A DNA stretch of 64,000 nucleotides from Mesonia sp. K7 (GCF_003233725.1 NZ_QKQV01000002.1:213983-277982); one strand, 5' to 3'; positions 42,190 through 52,097 are shown, numbered from the stretch's first letter. Numbers and translations are program-made. The notes: generated by a model from the sequence alone, not told the origin.

Positions 42190-44718
42190 CTAATCTTTTT
42201 TATAAGCCAAAAGCCTTAACGCATTAAAAACCACCAGAAGCGTCGAACCTTCATGGATTACTACAGCCACTCCAATATTTGCCAAGCCGAATATGGTTGA
42301 AGGTATAAGCAGGGCCACAATACCAAGGCTAACCCAAAGGTTTTGCCTGATAATCGCCTTTGCCTTCCTGCTTAAGCCTATGGCAAAGGGCAGGGTTTCC
42401 AACTTATCGGCCATTAGCGCAATATCCGCCGTTTCCAAGGCTACATCACTTCCCGCAGCACCCATAGCTATGCCTACAGTGCTGTTTGCCATGGCAGGGG
42501 CATCATTAACGCCATCGCCCACCATTGCCACCTTGGATTCCTTTTCTTTTAATTCTTTTATAGCATCCACTTTTTCTTCCGGCAATAGGCTCCCCCAGGC
42601 ATCGGTCAATCCTATTTCTTCTGCTACAGCGTCTGCTACCTTCTGGTTATCTCCGGTAAGCATGATCATTCGTTTAATGCCGATTTCTTTTAATTTTTTG
42701 AGGGTTCCCTTGGCGGCTTCACGAGGGGTATCCATTAATGCAATGATGCCTATATATTCTTCATTTTTTCGTATAAGCATTGTTGTATTTCCACCACCTT
42801 CAAGACCACGCACTTTCGTAGCTATTTTTTCGGAAGGTGTACTCTCATCAAGCCCTTCGTACAGGTCGAGGTTACCTATATAGATTTTATCATTGCCAAA
42901 CGATGCTTTAATCCCTTTACCCAGAACTGCCTCCAAATTAGAGGCATTTGGGATTTCCTCGCCTTCCAGACGCTCTTTTCCATCACGAACTACAGCTTTG
43001 GCCAGGGGGTGATCACTCAAACTTTCCACAGCTACTGCTATTTTGAGAAGTTCGTTTTCAGATATATTTCCAAGTGGCACCACTTGGGTAAGTTTTGGCT
43101 TTCCTTCCGTTAGAGTTCCGGTTTTATCAAAGGCGAGGGCGGTAATAACCCCCAGGTCCTCCAGAGGGCGCCCTCCTTTAATTAATACCCCGCCACGGGC
43201 AGCTCTGGCCACTCCACTCAATACAGCACTTGGGGTCGAGATTGCCAACGCACAGGGACTTGCAGCTACCAGTACCGCCATTGCCCGGTAAAAGCTCGCG
43301 CTAAAGGGTTCGTCAATAACTAAAAAAGCGAACAAAAGAATCCCGACCAAAATAAGGACGGACGGCACAAAATATTTTTCAAATTTATCGGTGAGCAACT
43401 GGGTAGGTGATTTTTGGGTCTGGGCCTCGTTAACCAGTTTCACCAATCGGGAAAGCGTTGAATCTTTGGCTGCTTTGATCACTTTAATTTCCAAAGTATT
43501 GTTCCCATTGATCGTTCCGGCAAAAACGCGGTTTTCATCCTTGATATCATCTTGCGCCGAATAATCCTTGTCAACATCTTCTACGGGAACTTTATCTACC
43601 GGTACACTTTCCCCGGTAATCGGAGCTTGGTTGACACTGCTTTTTCCGTTGACCACAACGCCATCGGCAGATATTTTACTGTTCGGCTTGACCACGATAA
43701 TATCGCCTATACCCAATTTTTCGATACCCACCTCTTCGGTTTTGCCATCTTTTTTGAGCAAAGCTGTTTTTGGTGCGAGATCGGCAAGGGCCGCTATGGA
43801 CTTTCGGGCCTTGTTCATTGCATAGTGTTCCAGGGCGTGGCCAAGGCTGAACAGGAACAGCAAGAGTGCACCTTCGGCCCATTCTCCCAGAACAGCGGCA
43901 CCTATGGCGGCCACCAACATTAAAAAATCGATTTCAAAACCACCTTTGGCAACGGTCTGTATGGCCTCTTTTGCCGTAAAGTAACCCCCAAAAAAGTAAG
44001 CACCTATGTATAAAGTAAGACTGACCCAATCTGGGATGGATGCAACATAGGAAAGTCCGAAACCTATCCCGAGAAGGGCGCCGCAGATAATAGAAAAAAT
44101 AAGCTCCGTATTTTTACCGAAAATCCCACCGTGGGCGTGCCCTTCTCCTTCCTCGTGGGTCTCGCCCTCTTTGTGCTCGTGCCCCTCTGTGGAAGTTTGT
44201 TCTTTAGTATCTTCCTTCTTTGAACGCTCCTGTTTTTTGGATGCTTTGGTGTAATCATTTTCGTTTGAAGAACTCCGCTGAATCTGAAGGTATTCTTTTT
44301 CAATTTGTTTACTTATTTCATCAAAATTCGTTTGCTTTTTATCAAATTCAAGTCGTACCATTCCAGAGCCTGAAACGGAAACTTCCAAAACTCCATTGAT
44401 TGCCAAAAGGCTTTTCTCGATGGAACGAGCGTGCCTTGTATGTCTAATCCCCTCAACCTCTAAAAGAAGATGACCATATTTTTCTGTAATTTCTGCCCCG
44501 GCATTTTCCGCCAAAGATTGAATTCGGTCAATAGAGATAATGTCCGGATCATAATGAAAGCACAGTTGCGGCACCGTATCTTCCTGATCATCTACTATAT
44601 GTACTTTTTCAAGACCCTCTTTGGCCTCTAATTCAGCAATGAGCCTTTGCACACAAGTGTCTTTTTCATTTGGCACCTGAGGTAGCAATACCGGAATTTT
44701 TAGTTGTAGCTTTTTCAT
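42190..44718 (-). CDS. P1B-4-like heavy-metal ATPase with SPC motif
   Basis: 842 residues. Unusually long N-terminus: two HMA-like regions without CxxC (about 15-80 and 82-145), a charged linker and a His/Glu-rich stretch HEHKEGETHEEGEGHAHGG (about 174-192). The transport motif in helix 6 is AASPCALAISTPSAVLSG, with Ser in place of the first Cys of CPC; the end has VVIHEGSTLLVVFNALRLL. SPC plus HEG(G/S) is the signature of the P1B-4 subclass, which moves Co, Zn, Fe(II) or Cd. DKTGTLTEGKP and GDGVNDAPAMANS are intact. Only 4 bp follow the STAS-like gene, so they share a transcript. Confidence 0.92.
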   Translation of the reverse strand: MKKLQLKIPVLLPQVPNEKDTCVQRLIAELEAKEGLEKVHIVDDQEDTVPQLCFHYDPDIISIDRIQSLAENAGAEITEKYGHLLLEVEGIRHTRHARSIEKSLLAINGVLEVSVSGSGMVRLEFDKKQTNFDEISKQIEKEYLQIQRSSSNENDYTKASKKQERSKKEDTKEQTSTEGHEHKEGETHEEGEGHAHGGIFGKNTELIFSIICGALLGIGFGLSYVASIPDWVSLTLYIGAYFFGGYFTAKEAIQTVAKGGFEIDFLMLVAAIGAAVLGEWAEGALLLFLFSLGHALEHYAMNKARKSIAALADLAPKTALLKKDGKTEEVGIEKLGIGDIIVVKPNSKISADGVVVNGKSSVNQAPITGESVPVDKVPVEDVDKDYSAQDDIKDENRVFAGTINGNNTLEIKVIKAAKDSTLSRLVKLVNEAQTQKSPTQLLTDKFEKYFVPSVLILVGILLFAFLVIDEPFSASFYRAMAVLVAASPCALAISTPSAVLSGVARAARGGVLIKGGRPLEDLGVITALAFDKTGTLTEGKPKLTQVVPLGNISENELLKIAVAVESLSDHPLAKAVVRDGKERLEGEEIPNASNLEAVLGKGIKASFGNDKIYIGNLDLYEGLDESTPSEKIATKVRGLEGGGNTTMLIRKNEEYIGIIALMDTPREAAKGTLKKLKEIGIKRMIMLTGDNQKVADAVAEEIGLTDAWGSLLPEEKVDAIKELKEKESKVAMVGDGVNDAPAMANSTVGIAMGAAGSDVALETADIALMADKLETLPFAIGLSRKAKAIIRQNLWVSLGIVALLIPSTIFGLANIGVAVVIHEGSTLLVVFNALRLLAYKKD

Positions 44719-44722
44719 ATCC

Positions 44723-45082
44723 CTATTGGTTTAATATCCATCTTTTAGCTTCTTCCTTTTCGGTAAAGTCGAAATATTTAACTTCCGAGCTTGTAAAAAA
44801 ATCAGTGGCTTTAGCAGCCCATTCCTGCCATTCTTTTTCACCCACAAAGGCCATCTTTCCATAATCTGAAATATGGGCGGTATCAACTTTTAAATCTTCC
44901 CATAAGCCTTTGAGATCGTAGCCCTTAAAGTTAACTAATTCAAAAAAGAAATTCACCTTATTTCCATTTTTGACAATATTATGTATCAAAGGATGGATTT
45001 TCTCTATATCCTCTTTAGTAATCTTACCGCTTATTGAAGCGGATATCAAATTGCTTTTTTCGACATTTTTGATTCGTATCAT
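44723..45082 (-). CDS. SpoIIAA/STAS-like protein
   Basis: 119 residues of the SpoIIAA-like (STAS/SEC14-type) family: ISASISGKITKEDIEKIHPLI, KVNFFFELVNFKGYDLKGLWEDLKVDTAHISDYGKMAFVGEKEWQEW and a C-terminal VKYFDFTEKEEAKRWIL. Such small proteins are often encoded in heavy-metal islands of Bacteroidota and proteobacteria; the molecular role is unknown (possible lipid or nucleotide binding). It overlaps the preceding fur gene by 4 bp and is followed after 4 bp by the ATPase gene. Confidence 0.87.
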   Translation of the reverse strand: MIRIKNVEKSNLISASISGKITKEDIEKIHPLIHNIVKNGNKVNFFFELVNFKGYDLKGLWEDLKVDTAHISDYGKMAFVGEKEWQEWAAKATDFFTSSEVKYFDFTEKEEAKRWILNQ

Positions 45083-45543
45083 TGTTTTAAGTTTTTATGA
45101 GCAGATTGGTCTATGTTATATTTTAGCTTCTTTGCTTTTTGGCATTTTACACATGCCCCCTTCAAAACTAAATTTACTTCGGTTATTTCGTATTTGTCAG
45201 GTAAATTTTCCTGTGGAACTTTATTGGGCAAACAGAAGGTTTTGCTGCAATTCATACAGTGAAGGTGTAAGTGTAGATCCAGCGAATTCTTATCAGAATA
45301 TGCATATTTTGCGGTAGCCGTACCGTCATCAATTTGATGTATAATCCCTTTCTTTTGAAATAATTTTATACTCCGATAAATTGTTGTTCTATCTCGTGTA
45401 TGTTTACTTTTTTTAACGAAAGCCGTTTCTATTTCCCTTAATGTTACAGCATAAAACTTTCTTTTGAGATATTTATAAATAAATAATCTCATTTTGGTAG
45501 GTCTAATCCCGTTGTTTCTAAGTGTTTCTTCGGCTTTGGTCAT
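45079..45543 (-). CDS. Fur-family regulator 2
   Basis: 154 residues: winged helix (NNGIRPTKMRLFIYKYLKRKFYAVTLREIE ... DRTTIYRSIKLFQKKGIIHQI), metal domain LHLHLHCMNCSKTFCLPNKV and a closing CVKC, followed by a Lys-rich tail. Overlaps the STAS-like gene by 4 bp and follows Fur 3 by 9 bp. It is much closer to Fur 1 than to housekeeping Fur in its motif wording. Likely a metal-responsive regulator of the local efflux genes. Confidence 0.92.
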   Translation of the reverse strand: MTKAEETLRNNGIRPTKMRLFIYKYLKRKFYAVTLREIETAFVKKSKHTRDRTTIYRSIKLFQKKGIIHQIDDGTATAKYAYSDKNSLDLHLHLHCMNCSKTFCLPNKVPQENLPDKYEITEVNLVLKGACVKCQKAKKLKYNIDQSAHKNLKQ

Positions 45544-45552
45544 CTCATAAAA

Positions 45553-45969
45553 TTAAACGCCACTACATTTCTCACATATTCCCTTTACTACCAGATTGAT
45601 ATCCTCTGCCACATAGCCTTCGGGCAGGTTTATCTGAGGGATTTTGTGCTCTGTAAGGCACACGGTTTCCCCGCAACTATTGCAATGAAAATGTAAGTGA
45701 AGGTCGTTTCCCACCTCACATTCACAATTGTCTTCGCACAGGGCATATTTAATGATGCCGGTGCCATCCTCAATTTGATGCACGATTCCTTTTTCTTCAA
45801 ATGTCTTCATAGTACGGAAAAGCGTACTCCTTTCCGAGCTTTCGAAATCCTTTCCAAGGTCGCCTAAGCTAACGGCCACATTCAGTTGTGCCAGCCGTCT
45901 ATAGGTCATCAAGCGCATTGCCGTAGGGCGGATGCCTTTGCTTTCCAACTTTTTTACTATTTTTTCCAT
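45553..45969 (-). CDS. Fur-family regulator 3
   Basis: 138 residues: KGIRPTAMRLMTYRRLAQLNVAVSLGDLGKDF ... STLFRTMKTFEEKGIVHQI, a Cys-rich insert NCECE, LHLHFHCNSCGETVCLTEHKIP, and a closing CEKC. The extra cysteines before the HxHFH motif may alter metal choice relative to Fur 1 and 2. It is 15 bp downstream of the PII-like gene and 9 bp upstream of Fur 2, so the PII-Fur3-Fur2-STAS-ATPase-Fur1 order is a probable operon. Confidence 0.92.
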   Translation of the reverse strand: MEKIVKKLESKGIRPTAMRLMTYRRLAQLNVAVSLGDLGKDFESSERSTLFRTMKTFEEKGIVHQIEDGTGIIKYALCEDNCECEVGNDLHLHFHCNSCGETVCLTEHKIPQINLPEGYVAEDINLVVKGICEKCSGV

Positions 45970-45984
45970 TTGCTATAAAAGTAT

Positions 45985-46323
45985 TTAGGGGTCGTAACGC
46001 TTTATGGATTCCCCGGTTTTTATCTGGAAGGCATCTTCAATATCGGAAAGATAAATTATTCCGTCACCGGGTTCAGTTGTTTTTGCATTCTCAAGGATAA
46101 TATCTATTGCTGATTGTGCTTCTTCGTTTTGACATACCAGTTCTAACTTTACAACCGGACTGTCTGTTACACGGAAATCTAAAGAAGGTGATGCGCCTTT
46201 TGCTTTAAAAGCCCCGGTACCTTCCCCCTGGGAAAGCGTCATACTTTTGAATCCACTTTCACTAAGGGATTCTATCACTTTTTGAACTCGTTTCGGTTTT
46301 ATAAATGCTTTTATTTCTTTCAT
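45985..46323 (-). CDS. PII-like signalling protein of a metal-efflux locus
   Basis: 112 residues with the PII fold: MKEIKAFIKPKRVQKVIESLSESGFKSMTL, a short T-loop region GEGTGAFKAKGASPSLDF without the uridylylated Tyr of GlnB, the VKLELVCQNEEAQSAIDIILENAKT strand-helix, and the C-terminal GDGIIYLSDIEDAFQIKTGE (GDGkIfV-like nucleotide-binding segment). PII paralogs next to RND metal pumps form a known divergent group. It is 97 bp downstream of the CzcB-type adaptor gene and may sense nucleotides or metals to adjust efflux. Confidence 0.88.
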   Translation of the reverse strand: MKEIKAFIKPKRVQKVIESLSESGFKSMTLSQGEGTGAFKAKGASPSLDFRVTDSPVVKLELVCQNEEAQSAIDIILENAKTTEPGDGIIYLSDIEDAFQIKTGESIKRYDP

Positions 46324-46419
46324 TGCTGTAATATTAATTTTAGTATTAAGGATGAACCCTCTGGAATTTTAATTAAGACAAACATTTAACAGAGAGTCCA
46401 TCCATCTAATTTTTTTAAT

Positions 46420-47643
46420 TTAATGACCATGGGAAGTCTGGCTTTTCTGCATTTCAGAAACCAGATAATAGGCATTATTATAGGCAACCAACGTACCTTC
46501 AGGCAGAGGCTCCAGCAGTTTAATTTCAACCCAACCATCTTCATTTATTCCCGTTCTAACCTGCACTGGTTTCAATTCCCATTCGGTTTCACCATCTTCC
46601 TGGTGTTTTTGGGCCGTAAAGATGTAGGGATTTCCTTCTTCTTCAATTATTGCTTCTTCCGGTAAGGCAGGAACAGCTTCTTCACCGGTCCTGATTTTTC
46701 CGTTTATATACATCCCCGGAATTAGAAAATCTTCTTTATTATCGATTTCTGCATGCACATGTACCGCTTTGGGGTTTTGTTCAAATTGTTTCCCCACTGA
46801 ATAAATTTCCCCGGTTAAATTACTGCCTGGAACCGATTCCAGTGTAAACTCAATCTTTTGGCCTTCTTTCACCTTATAAATATCTTTTTCAAAAACCATT
46901 AGATCGGCATGAACATGTTCATTATCAACTACCATAAACATGCTGGTTTGCGGCTCCACATACTGTCCTATCTGCACCAGTACTTTTTCTATATAACCTC
47001 CAATTGGGCTTACTACCGGAATATATTCATATAATTCACCGTCTCTAACCTGGGAAGCATTTAGGTTTAACTGGCGCAATTGCGATTCGTACCCCCGCAC
47101 TTCACCTTGTACAGACTGGTAATCTGCCTGGGTTTGTTGAAAAGATTTTCCAGATCCTACCTCTGCTTCATATAAACGTTTCTGTCTTTCAAATTCCTTT
47201 TCCAAAAATTGCATCCTGCTATATGCATTAATATAATCAGACTGCATTCTGGTTAAATTTGGGTGAGAAAGATAAGCCAGTACCTGACCTTTATTTACCT
47301 TATCCCCCTCAATAACCTTTATAGAAGTTATATTACCGCCTAAAACTGCCGTCACGGTAGCCTCATATTGTGGCGGCACTTCTAGTTGTCCATTGGCTTC
47401 CACTATTCCTGATAATGCTTTCTTAGGTAAGGTATCTACTTTGATTCCCAAACTATTAAATTTCATCTCTGAAAGATGTACCGAGCGCATCCCGCCTTCT
47501 TCTTCATTGTGACCTTTTGTTTCTTTAGAATCCGATGCTTTAGTCTCCTGAGTATCTTTTTCCGAATTAGAATTTTCTTCACACCCCAAAAACAATGTAA
47601 GTGATAAGGCAAGCATTAAAATATTTATTGATCTTATGTTCAT
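46420..47643 (-). CDS. czcB: CzcB-type RND periplasmic adaptor lipoprotein
   Basis: 407 residues with a lipoprotein signal (lipobox LFLGC). Adaptor order: beta-barrel strand GIVEANGQLEVPPQYEATVTAVLGGNITSIKVIEGDKVNKGQ (lipoyl half), coiled hairpin (about 130-200: MQSDYINAYSRMQFLEKEFERQKRLYEAE), second lipoyl half VVSPIGGYIEKVLVQIGQYV, then barrel and membrane-proximal domains; ends SQTSHGH. There is no heavy-metal-binding N-terminal domain. It connects the inner-membrane pump encoded 20 bp upstream (47664-52097) to its outer-membrane channel. Confidence 0.92.
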   Translation of the reverse strand: MNIRSINILMLALSLTLFLGCEENSNSEKDTQETKASDSKETKGHNEEEGGMRSVHLSEMKFNSLGIKVDTLPKKALSGIVEANGQLEVPPQYEATVTAVLGGNITSIKVIEGDKVNKGQVLAYLSHPNLTRMQSDYINAYSRMQFLEKEFERQKRLYEAEVGSGKSFQQTQADYQSVQGEVRGYESQLRQLNLNASQVRDGELYEYIPVVSPIGGYIEKVLVQIGQYVEPQTSMFMVVDNEHVHADLMVFEKDIYKVKEGQKIEFTLESVPGSNLTGEIYSVGKQFEQNPKAVHVHAEIDNKEDFLIPGMYINGKIRTGEEAVPALPEEAIIEEEGNPYIFTAQKHQEDGETEWELKPVQVRTGINEDGWVEIKLLEPLPEGTLVAYNNAYYLVSEMQKSQTSHGH

Positions 47644-47663
47644 ATCGTTTTCTTTCTTAGTTT

Positions 47664-50600
47664 TTAATTTGAATTCTTAAGGTAATATTCCAGTTGGTAA
47701 CGGCTGTCGAGATAATCATTAAAAGCACTCCAGGCATTTACCTCAATTCTAATGGCATCCCTTATATTTTGAAGGAAAGTTATATAATCTATAGCTCCCT
47801 CTTTAAATGCTAATACTGACCCTTCCTGTTGTTCCTGTGCTAAAGGAAGTGCTTCATCCCTATAATAATTCCATGAGTTTCTCCATTTGATATAGTCTTC
47901 ACGCATATTTTTATAGGCGGTTTGCAGTTCGATTTTATCCTGATAAAAGTTTTGCTCTGCAATCTGTCTATTTACTTGTGCTTCCTGTGTACGGCCTAAT
48001 TCCGGCCCAAAAAACAGCGGAATTTGAATTCCTATTTGATATTGGAAGAAACCCGATTGCCCGGCTATTTCCTGCCTACCGTACTGACCCTGAAATTTGG
48101 GCAAAAATTCAGATTTTCGTTCTCTGGTAACCGCTTTGGCAACATCTATCCTTTGTTCCGAAACCTGTAGCAACGGATGATTTTCAAGCGACTCTACCAG
48201 AAAGTTTAAAGGTTCGTCTAAAGTTTCAACAGGCAAATCTGGTACATCATAGATTGTGTCACTAACGAACCATAGGTTTAAACGCTGTATTGATTTCAGG
48301 TAATCTCGGTACGATTGTTCCAGCTGTATTTTAACCTCGTTCGCCTGGTTGGAGGTAGCAAGATATTCCAATTTGGAGGTGGCCTCTGTTTCATACCTGA
48401 TTCTTGCAGCCCTTTCAATATCTTCAAAAATTGAATCCATTTTTCTATAAACCTGGAATGTCCTTTTAGTTGTATAAACCGAGGCCCAGGCCCTGCTTAC
48501 TTCACGTTCAATTTCAATAGTAGATAACTCTAAGGCACTTTCAGCAAGGGCAACCCTTTCTTTCTGCAATTTTAACCGGGGGGCAATTCCAAAAATATCA
48601 ATGCCTTGCTGTTGGACGCCAATTTGAGTATAGACCCCATCAGAGCCATTTCCTACTTCTTCTTTTCCTGTAAAGATTTGGGTATTTCCAAAATCATAGG
48701 CGGTTTTACGCAATACTTCCTCACTTTCAATTTCAAGTTGAGCAGCTTTTAATTGCGGAAAGTTTTGGATTGCCATTTCTTTAGCCTCTTGCAAACTAAT
48801 AGTTTGTAAAGAATCCTGTTGTGAATATTCAGATGACATTGCATCAGATTGTGCATTTACAGAAAAGGTTCCGCCTAAAACAAAGCCAATTATCAAAATC
48901 GTAGCTAAAGATCGTGAATTGGAAGAACCAAGCTTGTTCTGTTCCTTTTTCTCCCGTCTCTTCTCTACAAATGTATAAAGGACAGGAAGAACCACCAGCG
49001 TAAGCAAGGTAGCCGTAAGCATACCACCTATAACAACTGTAGCAAGTGGTTGTTGAACTTCTGCACCGGCAGATGTGGAAAATGCCATTGGTAAAAAACC
49101 GAAAATATCTGTTGTTGCTGTTAACATAATAGGTCGTATTCGTTCTTTGGTTCCTGTAAAAATTCTATCTCTTATACTGGTTACTCCTTCTTCTTTTAAA
49201 GAATTGAATCTATTTATTAGTACCAGTCCGTTTAAAACTGCAACACCAAACAGAACAATGAAGCCTACACCTGCGGAAATGCTAAATGGCATACCTCTTA
49301 ACCAAAGGGCAAAAACACCTCCGATAGCAGCCAATGGTATCGCCATATAGATCATGATAGATTGGGAAAAAGATTTTAAGGCAAAATATAGAAGCACGAA
49401 AATCAGGAATAAGGCTATCGGTACCACAATCACTAATCGGTCTTTGGCACTCTGAAGGTTTTCGAACTCCCCTCCATAAGTAATATAATAACCTGGTGGC
49501 AATTCTAATTCCTCATCTAATTTTTGCTGAATGTCGTTCACCACAGACTCTACATCCCTTCCCCGGGCGTTTACACCCACATAGGTTCTTCTGTAGGTAT
49601 CATCTCTTGAAATTTGCATAGGCCCCGGAACATACTCAATATCTGCTATTTCTTTTATAGGCACCTGAGTTCCGTCTGGAAGATCGATATACATACCACG
49701 CAAATCATCAATATTCTTTCTATGATCTTCATCAAATCTTACTACCAGATCAAATCGTTTTTCTCCTTCAAAAATGACTCCGGCTGTTCCTCCTGCAAAA
49801 GCTGTACTTATGTAATCATTGGCTTTTTGGATATCCAGACCATATTGCGCAATTTTATCACGGTTAAATTTAACGGTCATTTGTGGGAGGCCTGATGTTC
49901 GCTCCGCGTTTACGTCTCCTGCACCAGGCACGGTTTGGATAATACTGGCCATTTCCTGTACCTTTTCCGACAACACCCCCAGGTCCTCTCCATATAGTTT
50001 AACCGCAATATCTTCTCTAACCCCCTCTAATAATTCGTTGAACCTTAATTCTACAGGTTGCGTAAACACAAGGTTTACCCCAGTAAGTTCTTTATTGAGT
50101 TTTTCCTTGATTTGCGCTATAAGTCCTTCTTTAGTTTCAGCGGTTGTCCAATTATCCTTATCTTTTTCAAGAATCAGGTACATATCTGCTATATCCATCG
50201 GCATTGGATCTGTTGGGATGTCCGCTACTCCAATTCTTGCTGTTGCTGTTTTAATTTCAGGAAAATTTTCTAGAAGGATATTTTCTATTTTTTTGGAAAC
50301 TTCAATAGACTCTGTTAATGAACTTCCTGGTCTGATTAAAGCCTGCATTGCAATATCCCCTTCATCCAGTTGAGGCACAAATTCTCCTCCCATTCTGGAA
50401 AAAAGGAAACCGGCTAATACAAGTAGAACAGCAGCAGCACCTACAACAATGAGCTTCAGTTTTAATGCCCCTTTCAGTAAAGGCATATATACCCTTTGTA
50501 TTCCACCAATTATCTTATCACTTATCCTTTCCAGCCAGCGTTCAAACCTTCCAAACCAGTTCTTTTTATTCTGAATGGGTTTCATAAATAGGGCAGACAT

Positions 50601-52097
50601 CATAGGGACATAGGTAAGGCATAAGAAAATAGCACCTATCATGGCAAAACCGAAAGTGTACGCCATCGGCTTAAACATTTTACCTTCTACCCCCGTAAGA
50701 AAAAGTATAGGCGTGAATACAATAAGAATTATAATCTGTCCAAAAAATGCGGAACCCATCATCGTGGTTCCGGCATCATAGGCTACTTTATCCATTACGC
50801 CTTGATTGAATTTCACCTTGCCAGATCTTATCCGTTTTTGTATTTCATACACGGTTCCCTCGATGATAATCACGGCACCATCTATAATAATCCCAAAGTC
50901 TATAGCTCCCAAGCTCATTAAGTTTGCCCATACATTAAATTGCTTCATTAATATAAAGGCAAAAAGCAAGGACAACGGTATGGTCGTGGCCGTTATGATG
51001 CCACCTCTTAAACTACCCAACAATAAAACAAGGGCAAATATCACGATTAGGGCGCCTTCCAGTAAATTGGTTTTAACGGTATCGGTCGTTCTGGCAATTA
51101 GCTCACTACGATCAATGATAGGGGCGATAGTGAGACCTTCTGGCAGGGATTTTTCAATTTCTGCCATACGATTCTTAACATTTTGAATAACCGCATTAGG
51201 GTTTGAACCTTTTAGCATCATTATTATTCCTCCCACGGCTTCCTTACCGTCTTGCGTAAAAGCACCATAACGTACCTGATTCCCAAAATGGACGCGTGTT
51301 GCAACATCTCCAATAGTTACGGGAATGTTGCCCTCGTTAATAATCGAAATATCTTTAATGTCTTCCAAAGAGCGAATAAGACCTTCACCTCTTATGAAAT
51401 TTGACATTTTATTTTTTTCTATGTAAGCACCGCCTGTATTCACATTGTTCCGAGCGAGAGCCTCATACACTTGTGAAATACTAATACCCAAACTATTCAA
51501 CTTATCTGGGTTGACAGTGACCTCGTACTGTTTAATACTGCCTCCATAAGAGTTGACCTCTACCACGCCTTCCAGTAATGTGAGTTGTCGTTTGATAACC
51601 CAATCTTGCACGGTGCGCAGTTCCATAGGCGAATACTTGTTTTCAAAACCCTCCTCTGGCTTTATAGTGTATTCATAGATTTGACCTAAACCAGTAGAGA
51701 TGGGACCCATAGATGGACTTCCAAATTTTTCAGGGATAGATTCGCCCAGTTCGTTTAGTTTTTCCTGTACCAGCTGTCGAGGAAGATAGGTTCCCATATC
51801 GTCTTCAAAAACGATAGTAACTACGGAAAGGCCAAAGCGTGAGATAGATCTTATTTCTGTAACGCCTGGTAAATTACCCATAGATAGTTCTACGGGATAG
51901 GTTACAAATTGTTCAATATCTTCTGTGGCAAGATTTGGCGACTGGGTGATCACCTGAACCTGATTGTTAGTAATATCTGGCACCGATCCCAGGTTGACGG
52001 TCATCATGGACCAAATACCCGTCCCTATCAGCGCTAAGGTAAGTAGTCCAATAATAAATTTATTATTAATGGAAAATGCGATTATCTTATTAATCAT
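47664..52097 (-). CDS. czcA: CzcA-type RND pump fused to a TolC-type outer-membrane factor
   Basis: 1477 residues. Residues 1 to about 1040 are a complete HME-RND pump (MINKIIAFSINNKFIIGLLTL; VPDITNNQVQVITQSPN; GAIDFGIIIDGAVIIIEGTV in helix 4, with the D-x-x-x-D relay typical of Zn/Co/Ni/Cd CzcA rather than CusA). After a Lys/Arg-rich end (EKRREKKEQNK) comes a second hydrophobic segment SLATILIIGFVLGGTFSVNAQ that reads exactly like a signal peptide. The last ~400 residues are a two-repeat TolC domain (LQEAKEMAIQNFPQLKAAQLEIES ... GIQIPLFFGPELGRTQEAQ). It forms a metal tripartite pump with czcB. Confidence 0.94.
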   Translation of the reverse strand: MINKIIAFSINNKFIIGLLTLALIGTGIWSMMTVNLGSVPDITNNQVQVITQSPNLATEDIEQFVTYPVELSMGNLPGVTEIRSISRFGLSVVTIVFEDDMGTYLPRQLVQEKLNELGESIPEKFGSPSMGPISTGLGQIYEYTIKPEEGFENKYSPMELRTVQDWVIKRQLTLLEGVVEVNSYGGSIKQYEVTVNPDKLNSLGISISQVYEALARNNVNTGGAYIEKNKMSNFIRGEGLIRSLEDIKDISIINEGNIPVTIGDVATRVHFGNQVRYGAFTQDGKEAVGGIIMMLKGSNPNAVIQNVKNRMAEIEKSLPEGLTIAPIIDRSELIARTTDTVKTNLLEGALIVIFALVLLLGSLRGGIITATTIPLSLLFAFILMKQFNVWANLMSLGAIDFGIIIDGAVIIIEGTVYEIQKRIRSGKVKFNQGVMDKVAYDAGTTMMGSAFFGQIIILIVFTPILFLTGVEGKMFKPMAYTFGFAMIGAIFLCLTYVPMMSALFMKPIQNKKNWFGRFERWLERISDKIIGGIQRVYMPLLKGALKLKLIVVGAAAVLLVLAGFLFSRMGGEFVPQLDEGDIAMQALIRPGSSLTESIEVSKKIENILLENFPEIKTATARIGVADIPTDPMPMDIADMYLILEKDKDNWTTAETKEGLIAQIKEKLNKELTGVNLVFTQPVELRFNELLEGVREDIAVKLYGEDLGVLSEKVQEMASIIQTVPGAGDVNAERTSGLPQMTVKFNRDKIAQYGLDIQKANDYISTAFAGGTAGVIFEGEKRFDLVVRFDEDHRKNIDDLRGMYIDLPDGTQVPIKEIADIEYVPGPMQISRDDTYRRTYVGVNARGRDVESVVNDIQQKLDEELELPPGYYITYGGEFENLQSAKDRLVIVVPIALFLIFVLLYFALKSFSQSIMIYMAIPLAAIGGVFALWLRGMPFSISAGVGFIVLFGVAVLNGLVLINRFNSLKEEGVTSIRDRIFTGTKERIRPIMLTATTDIFGFLPMAFSTSAGAEVQQPLATVVIGGMLTATLLTLVVLPVLYTFVEKRREKKEQNKLGSSNSRSLATILIIGFVLGGTFSVNAQSDAMSSEYSQQDSLQTISLQEAKEMAIQNFPQLKAAQLEIESEEVLRKTAYDFGNTQIFTGKEEVGNGSDGVYTQIGVQQQGIDIFGIAPRLKLQKERVALAESALELSTIEIEREVSRAWASVYTTKRTFQVYRKMDSIFEDIERAARIRYETEATSKLEYLATSNQANEVKIQLEQSYRDYLKSIQRLNLWFVSDTIYDVPDLPVETLDEPLNFLVESLENHPLLQVSEQRIDVAKAVTRERKSEFLPKFQGQYGRQEIAGQSGFFQYQIGIQIPLFFGPELGRTQEAQVNRQIAEQNFYQDKIELQTAYKNMREDYIKWRNSWNYYRDEALPLAQEQQEGSVLAFKEGAIDYITFLQNIRDAIRIEVNAWSAFNDYLDSRYQLEYYLKNSN

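Noticed and set aside
42293..42883. 196-codon plus-strand frame opposite the SPC ATPase
   Set aside because: It is the antisense shadow of a strongly conserved ATPase region, Ser/Ala/Pro-rich with no start signal or family resemblance; other long antisense frames in the RND and ATPase genes were set aside for the same reason.
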